From Neptuniibacter sp. (lineage in GTDB: Bacteria; Pseudomonadota; Gammaproteobacteria; Pseudomonadales; Balneatricaceae), in the NCBI GenBank assembly GCA_030149405.1, contig JASBRM010000293.1:1-6489 (forward strand): a stretch of 6,489 nucleotides of DNA, in the 5' to 3' direction. Positions 1 through 5,573 of the stretch are shown piece after piece. Both the position numbers and the translations under genes were made by a program. The notes beneath the pieces were generated by a model. That model was given only the letters and a program-made list of their open reading frames with translations. It ran no database searches and was not told where the DNA came from. Within the stretch, counting starts at the first letter, position 1. The number at the start of each line of letters is the position of its first letter.

Positions 1-1709
1 ATAAAAACCTGCCTAAAAGTCTGCGAAGAAAGAGCATCGAAAAACATAAGACGTTCTATCGGGTTCTTGATGCTTTAATTGCCAAAGTCGAGGAAAAATT
101 CGGAGCCTGTATTGTTTTTGATCTTCATTCATACAATTACAGACGTATAGATAGGGAAACTCCAGCGTTTAATATCGGAACAGAGCAGATAGATATTGAT
201 CGATGGGGCCGGGTCGTTGAACGGTTCCGCACTTCGCTGAATAAGCTAAAACTTGCGAATGAAACTGTTTCGGCGGCTTTCGATGATGCTTTTCATGGTC
301 GTGGCTATCTGATTTCCCATGTGAACAGCCGTTTTGAGAATACATTAGTCATTCCTGCTGAAGTTAAAAAGGTCTTCATGGATGAAACAACCGGTGAATG
401 TTACCCGCTCATACTTGATGAACTGAAGTCGGGCTTCAAACATGTGCTAACAGATACAGGTGCTTACTTTGCGAGAGCGCACTCTAAAAAAACAAGGCTG
501 CGTCGTCTGGATATGCTGTCGTCTAAGCTCGACCCAGCGATCCTGAAAGTCGACAGAGAGTTAGCAAAGTTAGCCAAGGGTATGGAAACACTGAACTATA
601 TCAATCCGGTCAATATTACCCAGGAGAAACGTAAGTTCATCGCTAAAAAGGGCAACTACCTCCCTGACTTCAAATACAGGCCTCTGGCAATCAACCCTTA
701 TGAGTTTCGCGAGAAACTCTATCGTTTGCCGGTAGATAAGATCAGAGATGTTGGCATTCAGAAAATGTATTGCGAGGTGATTGATGGACTGTCCAGCAAA
801 ATAGACCTGTTGGTGAATGCTGGAAGTTCACAGTTCGTATACAGCTCATTACGTTATTACGGTGAGCCCAGTATTGAAGATGAAGCCAATGCGCAATTTC
901 TATTACATGCCGCAAAGTATGACCCGGATACAGATAAGCGTATCAGTGCAACCGAGGCAGTAGAGTATTTCCGATTGAAAGCTGCTGACTGGGGCATGAA
1001 TTGTAAAGTTGAGCTTTCATCTAAATTGGTTGCTTCGGCAATGGTGTCTGGTGCTAAGCGCACTTTGTTTATCAACAAAGATGCTTTGCTAACTGAAACG
1101 GAGGTCAACGCATTGGCGCACCATGAATTAGGTGTGCATATGGCAACAACCCTGAACGCCGCCTCTCAGCCTTTGAAGGTTTTTACACTCGGTCTGCCCG
1201 GCAACACTATGACTCAGGAAGGTTTAGCAATTCTGAACGAATTTCACAGTGGGAATATGTGTTTAACCCGGCTGCAAGGCCTGGCTCTGAGAGTGATCGC
1301 CGTAAAAGAGATGCTGAAGTATGGGGATTTTCGCCATACCTACAGTTACTTATACGAAGAGATGAAGATGCCTACAGACGATTCTTTTAAACTGTCTGTG
1401 AGAGTCCATCGTAGCGGAGGTTTCACTAAGGATTACCTGTATCTCCGCGGGGTAAGTGAGGCGTTACGGTTGTATAAAGATTGCGATATAAGCAACTTGT
1501 ATGTTGGAAAAACAGGTTTTGCTTATCTGGGAATTATCAATGAGCTCATTGAGCGAGAGCTGATCGTTAAGCCGCAATTTGTGCCTGAACATTTGGCAAC
1601 ACCCGAGTTCGTACCGGACATATTGAATTACCTGGTTTCCTCTATTAAGCCAACAGCTCCTGTTTGCTTGGTAGATAACTTATGTGGTGACTTAACAGGA
1701 ACTGCATAG
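1..1709 (+). CDS. N-formylglutamate amidohydrolase-like / QEGLA-motif (DUF1704, MATCAP-like) zinc hydrolase fusion, 5'-truncated
   Basis: The frame is open from position 3 to the TAG at 1707-1709 (568 visible codons), so the gene starts outside the window. Visible residues about 1-150 match the C-terminal half of the N-formylglutamate amidohydrolase family: FDLHS (DLHS at 120-131), then GRGYLISHVNSRFENT and an EVKKVFMDE stretch. Residues about 160-560 form a full DUF1704 domain (database name 'flavohemoglobin expression-modulating QEGLA motif protein'): NYINPVN, the zinc motif HELGVH (1122-1139), QEGLA (1215-1229) supplying the likely third ligand Glu, and GGFTKDYLYLRG (about 1416). The same fold and motifs occur in animal MATCAP, a carboxypeptidase that removes the C-terminal tyrosine of tubulin. 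The protein is therefore probably a two-domain zinc hydrolase acting on a C-terminal or amide-linked amino acid; the substrate is unknown. No signal peptide can be judged. An in-frame GTG at 321 is not the start, because it would cut the conserved first domain. Two separate genes is the alternative, but no stop separates them. Confidence 0.85.
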   Translation, partial: KNLPKSLRRKSIEKHKTFYRVLDALIAKVEEKFGACIVFDLHSYNYRRIDRETPAFNIGTEQIDIDRWGRVVERFRTSLNKLKLANETVSAAFDDAFHGRGYLISHVNSRFENTLVIPAEVKKVFMDETTGECYPLILDELKSGFKHVLTDTGAYFARAHSKKTRLRRLDMLSSKLDPAILKVDRELAKLAKGMETLNYINPVNITQEKRKFIAKKGNYLPDFKYRPLAINPYEFREKLYRLPVDKIRDVGIQKMYCEVIDGLSSKIDLLVNAGSSQFVYSSLRYYGEPSIEDEANAQFLLHAAKYDPDTDKRISATEAVEYFRLKAADWGMNCKVELSSKLVASAMVSGAKRTLFINKDALLTETEVNALAHHELGVHMATTLNAASQPLKVFTLGLPGNTMTQEGLAILNEFHSGNMCLTRLQGLALRVIAVKEMLKYGDFRHTYSYLYEEMKMPTDDSFKLSVRVHRSGGFTKDYLYLRGVSEALRLYKDCDISNLYVGKTGFAYLGIINELIERELIVKPQFVPEHLATPEFVPDILNYLVSSIKPTAPVCLVDNLCGDLTGTA

Positions 1710-1717
1710 GCTCCTTT

Positions 1718-1751
1718 GGCAGCACCTTAAACCTAAGGTGCTGTCCTTTTT
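1718..1751 (+). terminator. Intrinsic terminator of the QEGLA gene
   Basis: Positions 1721-1729 (AGCACCTTA) and 1734-1742 (TAAGGTGCT) are a perfect 9-bp inverted repeat around an AACC tetraloop. The stem extends to 12 pairs (1718-1729 with 1734-1745) with one G-U, and is followed by a T5 tract at 1747-1751. It begins 8 nt after the TAG of the upstream gene. The stem swallows a GTG at 1738 that could be mistaken for the start of the next gene. Confidence 0.85.
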
Positions 1752-1764
1752 CGAGAAAGATGAA

Positions 1765-1995
1765 ATGAATAAAAATGACTTTTTTGATGAAGATTTTGAT
1801 TATCAGCCTGAGGAAGAAAGCACCTCATTTAAACGGTCGTTAAGGCCTAAAAAGCCAGATGATGACTGGGATGATGATTCCGATGTTGATAAGCGCAGTA
1901 AAAGAAAAACGCGCTGGAGAGATATTGAGGATCGGCTTTCCAGAAAAGCGCTTCGTGAAAACCACAACTGGGATTATGGCAATTACGACTTTTAA
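1765..1995 (+). CDS. Small highly charged protein, possibly PA3496-like family
   Basis: This is a 76-aa soluble protein with no signal peptide or membrane helix. It has an acidic, aromatic N-terminus (MNKNDFFDEDFDYQPEEE), a basic linker (SLRPKK), an acid run (DDDWDDDSDVD, residues 32-42), a basic run (KRSKRKTR, 43-50), a short predicted helix (WRDIEDRLSRKALREN, 51-66) and an aromatic tail ending YGNYDF. The alternating charge and the 'IEDRL..KALRE' helix near the C-terminus recall the small proteins annotated as 'PA3496 family putative envelope integrity protein'. That match is from memory and tentative; the function is unknown. I chose the ATG at 1765 because the GTG at 1738 lies inside a terminator stem. 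The ribosome site is weak (GAGAAAG, 1753-1759, 5 nt away). Only 13 nt separate the terminator from the ATG, so transcription must come from read-through or from a promoter inside the preceding gene. Confidence 0.65.
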   Translation: MNKNDFFDEDFDYQPEEESTSFKRSLRPKKPDDDWDDDSDVDKRSKRKTRWRDIEDRLSRKALRENHNWDYGNYDF

Positions 1996-2097
1996 GTTCG
2001 GTTTATCCGATAAAAAAAATTGATGAAGAACGATCAAAAAACATCGTTTTACCTTTAACACAACTGCACTAATACTTGCGGTTATCAGATTTAGCGT

Positions 2098-2104
2098 AAA
2101 GAGG
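2098..2104 (+). promoter_or_regulatory. Ribosome binding site of maoP
   Basis: AAAGAGG lies 6 nt upstream of the ATG at 2111. It decides against the in-frame TTG at 2105, which directly abuts it. I found no convincing -35/-10 pair in 1996-2097; TTAACA at 2055-2060 resembles a -35 but has no good -10 at the right distance. Confidence 0.7.
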
Positions 2105-2110
2105 TTGGTT

Positions 2111-2458
2111 ATGGAACTGGAAACCAGATTTCATGAGTGCTTCCGTACAGAAAAGCGTTTTGAAGATAAAAGCCACTTTCCTTATGGGTTTTTAAAAAGT
2201 GGTGACTTTACGATTGAGCAAGCGCGCATTTTAGAACTAAAAGGGCACGCCTATGCAGAACTTGCATCAGGTGAGAGAATGCCTAAAGGTGAAACAGAAC
2301 GAGAATTTGTGGCGTTTTGCCAGGGGAAAAAAGAAGCCCAAACGATACATGAGCGGGTATGGCAGCGTTACCAGTCAAAAGTTCAGGCTGGTCTGTATGC
2401 AGTGAGCTTCAATAAAAAACGGTCAAGTCAGCAAGAACTTTTGGAGGGCTATGTCTAA
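2111..2458 (+). CDS. maoP: MaoP, macrodomain Ori organization protein (DUF413)
   Basis: This is a 115-aa soluble protein, close to the 112 aa of E. coli MaoP (formerly YifE). Conserved stretches line up well with the E. coli protein: FEDKSHFPYGFLKSGDFT, then LELKGHAYAELASGE, then EREFVAFCQGKKE, and ERVWQRYQSKV. The last third (about residues 95-115) is variable. In E. coli MaoP works with the maoS DNA site to constrain mobility of the replication-origin macrodomain, so a nucleoid-organising role is expected by homology. The sequence shows no obvious helix-turn-helix, and how the family acts on DNA is not visible here. The gene is monocistronic by layout: about 115 nt of leader upstream and a strong terminator downstream. 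The neighbours (a charged small protein and a magnesium transporter) differ from E. coli, where maoP sits by hdfR. The ATG at 2111 is supported by AAAGAGG. Confidence 0.9.
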   Translation: MELETRFHECFRTEKRFEDKSHFPYGFLKSGDFTIEQARILELKGHAYAELASGERMPKGETEREFVAFCQGKKEAQTIHERVWQRYQSKVQAGLYAVSFNKKRSSQQELLEGYV

Positions 2459-2515
2459 TCGGTAGCTCCTGATAAGAGTTTTATTGAAGAAAATAACCGT
2501 CAAACGTTGTTTCCG

Positions 2516-2559
2516 AAAAGCTGCACTTAGTTGACCAGACTATATGCAGCTTTTTTTTT
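2516..2559 (+). terminator. Intrinsic terminator between maoP and mgtE
   Basis: AAAAGCTGCA (2516-2525) pairs perfectly with TGCAGCTTTT (2545-2554), followed by a run of nine T from 2551 to 2559. The 19-nt loop can pair further: TAGTT (2528-2532) with GACTA (2538-2542, one G-U) across a 2x2 internal loop. It ends maoP transcription about 60 nt past the stop. Because it lies 41 nt before mgtE, it could also act as an attenuator if transcription begins upstream of it. Confidence 0.88.
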
Positions 2560-2568
2560 GCTGCTACT

Positions 2569-2574
2569 TTTAAT
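2569..2574 (+). promoter_or_regulatory. Possible -10 element for the mgtE operon
   Basis: TTTAAT matches the sigma-70 -10 consensus at five of six positions and lies between the maoP terminator and the mgtE ribosome site. This would give a short leader of roughly 15-20 nt. I see no good -35 at 16-18 nt upstream, where the terminator stem lies, so this is a weak call. Confidence 0.25.
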
Positions 2575-2587
2575 AAGTGAACGTTTT

Positions 2588-2592
2588 AGAGG
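2588..2592 (+). promoter_or_regulatory. Ribosome binding site deciding the mgtE start
   Basis: AGAGG lies 7 nt before the ATG at 2600 and 4 nt before the tandem ATG at 2597. It favours 2600 and rules out the in-frame TTG at 2531, which lies inside the terminator loop. Confidence 0.65.
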
Positions 2593-2599
2593 CTCAATG

Positions 2600-3952
2600 A
2601 TGGATGAGTTGATCAAAACTGAAGAGTTACAACAGTTTGTGACGGAGTTGCACGACAAAGAACTTCCGAATGAGCCCGTATTTGAACGTGCCATTACATC
2701 ACTGGATGTAGAAGAGCTCAGTCTCTTGCTCGAAGCTGTGCCTATCGAGGAGAGGATTAAACGATGGCAGCAGGTTCCGTCTGAGATCCAGACTTCAGTT
2801 CTCGTGGAAATGCGGTCACAGGCTCGAATCCCTATTCTGCAAGCCATGGATTCAGAAGCAACTGACCAGTTGTTACAGATGCTGGATGCAGAAAGTCTGA
2901 TCGAACTGTCGGACCAGTTGTCTGAGGAGTGGTTAGAAAAGGCACTGGGTTATCTGGATGGAAAGCAAAAGCGTTGGTTTGAAAGTGCGAATCAATATGA
3001 TTCAACCCAGATTGGCCGGTTTGTAGACCACAACATTCTTACTCTGGCAGCTAATGCGAAAGTGAAAGATGCTGTCAGGGCGATCAAAAGAGGAAAGCAG
3101 AATACTCTGGATCACATTTATTTACTGGATCGGAATAATGTGTTTCGTGGCACGGTAAGAGTGAAAGACGTTCTTTGCGAAAAAAGTGAGTTACGCATGG
3201 TCAGGGGCTTGATCGATACGGCGATTCCGTCCTTGCCCGCGTCGTCACAGTTTTTAGAGTCTATTGATGAACTGGAACATGCGGATGTAAAGAACTTACC
3301 CGTAGTGGATGATGAAGGCCGGTTGATTGGACGTGTTACTCACCCCACAGCGCTTTGGTTACTCCGACAGCACTATGAAGGGTTATTAATGGCAAAAGCC
3401 GGTATGGCAGAGTCTGAAGACCTCTTCATACCGGTGATGAAAGGTGCTCGAAATCGTGCAATCTGGCTGGGCATTAACTTGCTGACTGCATTCCTGGCTT
3501 CATGGACCATTGGTTTTTTTGAGAATGTGCTCAGCCAGGTTGTGGCACTGGCGGTTTTAATGCCAGTAGTGGCATCAATGGGGGGCATTGCTGGCAGTCA
3601 GACGCTGGCTTTGATTATGAGGGGTTTAGCCTTGGGCCAGGTCACCCTTGGAAACGCCTTAGCCCTCTGTCGTCAGGAACTTGGGATTGCCATGATCAAT
3701 GGTCTCGGGTGGGCGGTAGTGATAGGGATCGTTGCCTTCTATTGGTTTAACAGTTTGGAAATTGGTTTTGTGATCGCGTTTGCCGTGTTTGCCAATATTC
3801 AGGCCGCGGCAGTATCAGGGGTTTATCTACCCTTGATACTCACAAAATTTGGAATTGATCCAGCGCTTTCCGGAGCGGTGTTGTTAACAACAGTCACAGA
3901 TGTTTTTGGTTTTGTGACGTTTTTGGGGTTAGGTACATTACTCCTGATCTGA
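2600..3952 (+). CDS. mgtE: MgtE-family magnesium transporter
   Basis: This is a 450-aa inner-membrane Mg2+ channel/transporter with the full family architecture and usual length. There is a cytoplasmic helical N domain (about residues 5-125), a tandem CBS pair (about 130-255; NLPVVDDEGRLIGRVT is the end of CBS2), a connecting helix, and five membrane segments at about 287-309, 311-332, 361-383, 388-415 and 424-449. The hallmark MPVVASMGGIAGSQTLA motif (about 321-337) and DPALSGAVLLTTVTDVFGF (about 420-438) are intact. The Asp of TTVTDVFG (about residue 434) corresponds to the pore Mg2+-binding Asp of characterised MgtE. In the family, Mg2+ bound to the cytoplasmic domains closes the pore, so Mg2+ sensing is built into the protein. 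The start is the ATG at 2600, or the adjacent ATG at 2597. This is the first gene of the downstream operon; the next gene starts 9 nt after its stop. Confidence 0.93.
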   Translation: MDELIKTEELQQFVTELHDKELPNEPVFERAITSLDVEELSLLLEAVPIEERIKRWQQVPSEIQTSVLVEMRSQARIPILQAMDSEATDQLLQMLDAESLIELSDQLSEEWLEKALGYLDGKQKRWFESANQYDSTQIGRFVDHNILTLAANAKVKDAVRAIKRGKQNTLDHIYLLDRNNVFRGTVRVKDVLCEKSELRMVRGLIDTAIPSLPASSQFLESIDELEHADVKNLPVVDDEGRLIGRVTHPTALWLLRQHYEGLLMAKAGMAESEDLFIPVMKGARNRAIWLGINLLTAFLASWTIGFFENVLSQVVALAVLMPVVASMGGIAGSQTLALIMRGLALGQVTLGNALALCRQELGIAMINGLGWAVVIGIVAFYWFNSLEIGFVIAFAVFANIQAAAVSGVYLPLILTKFGIDPALSGAVLLTTVTDVFGFVTFLGLGTLLLI

Positions 3953-3958
3953 GGTGAT
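3951..3958 (+). promoter_or_regulatory. Strong ribosome binding site overlapping the mgtE stop codon
   Basis: GAGGTGAT is an 8-nt match to the 16S anti-Shine-Dalgarno complement. It overlaps the mgtE TGA (3950-3952) and lies at good distance from the ATG at 3962. It indicates co-transcription with mgtE and probably strong translation of the small secreted protein. Confidence 0.75.
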
Positions 3959-3961
3959 AAT

Positions 3962-4321
3962 ATGAAAAAAATTGCACTATTTTTAGCTATTCTGTTCGCT
4001 GCAAATGCGCATGCCGAAGTAACCTACGAGTCATCTTTGCTGGAGCTTAAAGAAGGCTTTATTGGTGAGACTTTAGGCGTTGAAGTCGAGGAAATTTTGT
4101 TTGAAAACGACCAAACAGTTATTGAGTTGGGCTTCTCAGATCTCAGTGGTGAGCCTGACAACTTAAGGCTTCTGGACAGCAATGGCGACCCTGTCGCTGT
4201 AAAAAAGGGCTATGAGCTGATCAAGGACCATGACAATACCCCAAAAGGGGTGATCCTTTATCTGGATAAGCGGCATAAACGCGCGTTCAGAATTGTCTAT
4301 GAACTCAATGAAACTCACTAA
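3962..4321 (+). CDS. Small secreted (periplasmic) protein of unknown function
   Basis: This is a 119-aa precursor. Residues 1-18 are a textbook Sec signal peptide: MKK, then the hydrophobic core IALFLAILFAA, then the AHA|E cleavage site. No lipobox Cys is present, so a soluble periplasmic (or exported) product of about 101 aa is expected. The mature part is rich in Glu, Asp and Leu, has no cysteine, and looks largely beta-stranded (TVIELGFSDLSG, GVILYLDKRHKRAFRIVYEL), as in a small beta-sandwich or barrel. I do not recognise the family. It sits between mgtE and a PsiE-type membrane protein, with a very strong ribosome site, and its TAA shares one base with the ATG of the next gene (TAATG). 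The context suggests a periplasmic partner of a membrane protein in the operon; that is inference. Confidence 0.85.
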   Translation: MKKIALFLAILFAANAHAEVTYESSLLELKEGFIGETLGVEVEEILFENDQTVIELGFSDLSGEPDNLRLLDSNGDPVAVKKGYELIKDHDNTPKGVILYLDKRHKRAFRIVYELNETH

Positions 4322-4782
4322 TGGAAACTATTGCAGTGTATTCACATTTAAGAGACGTTTTTAACAAAGTTATAAACTTTGCTTTTGCTGCAGTGATTGT
4401 AATGATCATCATTGCGATATTGATCGGCGTAGCCCAGTTGGTCCTGTCTGTTACCGGTCTATTGGAATTTAAAGGTATATCAGGGCATTACATAGATTTT
4501 ATCTCGGATATTCTGACTATTTATGTCCTGGTAGAGCTGTCGAGGTCATTAATAGAATATTTTCATTCACATCGGTTAAGACTGACCTTTATTTTGGATG
4601 CGGCAATCATCTTTATCATCAGGGAGCTGTTGATTGGCCTGTTCAAACACAATATCGAACCTGAGATGCTGTTTGCATTATCTGGTTTCTTATTTGTTTT
4701 AGGTGCATTAAGAATTGCTTCAATTCTTGTGTACCTGAAGGAGAAGGAATTGAACGACTTGGTTTGTGAGACTGAAAAATGA
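4321..4782 (+). CDS. PsiE-family (phosphate-starvation-inducible E) membrane protein
   Basis: This is a 153-aa integral membrane protein with four predicted helices, at about residues 18-44, 58-78, 88-108 and 115-139, and short charged loops. The third helix carries the family-like pattern RLTFILDAAIIFIIRELLIG, with a buried Asp and an Arg-Glu pair. Size and four-helix plan fit PsiE (PF06146), first named from E. coli psiE, which is under PhoB and CRP control; its biochemical role is unknown. There is no pho box visible here because the gene is internal to an operon. The start ATG overlaps the previous stop (TAATG, 4319-4323) and its own stop overlaps the next start (ATGA, 4779-4782), so translational coupling on both sides is likely. 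I leave the symbol blank because the family contains many paralogues. Confidence 0.75.
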   Translation: METIAVYSHLRDVFNKVINFAFAAVIVMIIIAILIGVAQLVLSVTGLLEFKGISGHYIDFISDILTIYVLVELSRSLIEYFHSHRLRLTFILDAAIIFIIRELLIGLFKHNIEPEMLFALSGFLFVLGALRIASILVYLKEKELNDLVCETEK

Positions 4783-5570
4783 GCATTGTTGCCCACAAGG
4801 CTGAACCTCTGTGTTTGGCTGAATCACAGTGGTATGAAATGCAGTTAGGTGATCTTTTCTTCTATGTGATGAGAAAAGGGGAGGTCTATTGGACTACGCA
4901 AGACTATCAGGAATCTGCATCCCCGGCATTGTTCAAGCCGTTGGCGCCTGTATCTGATCTGCCGGAGCATCTGGAAATAAAGGAAAAAATATATTTTCCA
5001 GAAACTTCTGAGCAGCTCGTAATAACTTTACAGCTTGCAGACAAACCCTATCAGGTGAACCCAGCCGCTGATGTGAAAATAGCACCGCAATCAAGGTTGA
5101 TATTGTATGTAAGTACGCCTTTGTGGTTGCAAGTGAGAGCTGAAGATGAAGGTGAAATACTGGCTGAGTATCCTACCGTCATTCCGAGATTAAGCTGGGT
5201 GGGTAAAAACACAACCGAGGGGAGCCTTTGTTATAGCACCCGATCGTCGGCTCCGTCTGTTTTTTCAGAAGTTAAGCATCATAAACACAGGGCATTAACG
5301 GCACTTGAATTGGTGAATGATGGAGAGCAGTTGATAACCATAGATCGCTTATCCCTGCCTCTGAATATTTTAGGCCTTTATCACACCGATTCGGGCGGGT
5401 ACTGGACCGAATCAGTCCGTTACAGAATAAAACCAGAAACGGGTGAGACAACAATCGTAGCTGCCCAACGCCCACCGGACGAGCTTGGGGATGTGGAACT
5501 GATTTCCAGTGCCCGAAGTAAAGATAAGTCGAGCCGGTTCCGTACGGCTATGAATTTAATCATGGGGTAA
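4779..5570 (+). CDS. DUF432-like cytoplasmic protein next to MscS
   Basis: This is a 263-aa protein without signal peptide or membrane helix, so probably cytoplasmic or peripherally bound. It is mostly beta-rich, with an acidic/aromatic N-terminal part (YEMQLGDLFFYVMRKGEVYW, residues 19-38), a central segment PRLSWVGKNTTEGSLCYSTR (136-155) and a C-terminal beta domain (TALELVNDGEQLITIDRLSL, 174-193; then YWTESVRYRIKPE). The 'W.G....G.LCYS..' core and overall length match my memory of DUF432, a family first noted in archaea and also found beside small mechanosensitive channel genes. No catalytic motif is visible. It overlaps the PsiE gene by 4 nt (ATGA) and lies 3 nt before the MscS gene. A role as an MscS accessory or sensor is inference from context. 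The family assignment is moderate because it rests on remembered motifs. Confidence 0.6.
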   Translation: MSIVAHKAEPLCLAESQWYEMQLGDLFFYVMRKGEVYWTTQDYQESASPALFKPLAPVSDLPEHLEIKEKIYFPETSEQLVITLQLADKPYQVNPAADVKIAPQSRLILYVSTPLWLQVRAEDEGEILAEYPTVIPRLSWVGKNTTEGSLCYSTRSSAPSVFSEVKHHKHRALTALELVNDGEQLITIDRLSLPLNILGLYHTDSGGYWTESVRYRIKPETGETTIVAAQRPPDELGDVELISSARSKDKSSRFRTAMNLIMG

Positions 5571-5573
5571 AAA

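Noticed and set aside
321..323. GTG as the start of the QEGLA protein
   Set aside because: The frame is open upstream to the window edge and codes conserved amidohydrolase residues (FDLHS, GRGYLISH) directly before it. No ribosome site precedes it.
857..1108. Minus-strand open frame inside the QEGLA gene, and similar minus-strand frames in 1840-2061, 2527-2847, 3373-3588, 4563-4796, 5272-5656 and 5849-6109
   Set aside because: All lie opposite well-supported + strand genes, have low-complexity or unrecognisable products, and show no start signals; they are shadows.
1738..1740. GTG as the start of the small charged protein
   Set aside because: It lies in the 3' arm of the terminator stem and has no ribosome site; the ATG at 1765 fits better.
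2027..2050. Weak hairpin (AACGAT...ATCGTT) in the gap between the small gene and maoP, a possible terminator
   Set aside because: It has only about 8 A/T-rich pairs including a wobble, an 8-nt A-rich loop and no proper T tract after it; not convincing.
2531..2533. TTG as the mgtE start, giving a hydrophobic N-terminal segment
   Set aside because: It lies in the loop of the maoP terminator, and the hydrophobic residues come from the T-rich tract. MgtE N domains are cytoplasmic and begin near 2600.
2459..2599. Mg2+ riboswitch (M-box) or mgtA-type leader before mgtE
   Set aside because: The space is about 140 nt, mostly taken by a simple terminator hairpin. I see none of the three-helix M-box layout and no leader peptide rich in proline codons.
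4238..4251. Perfect hairpin ACCCC-AAAA-GGGGT inside the secreted-protein gene, with flanking AAGGA/TCCTT that could extend it
   Set aside because: It is intragenic, short and has no T tract. It could be an RNA processing site, but chance within coding sequence explains it as well.
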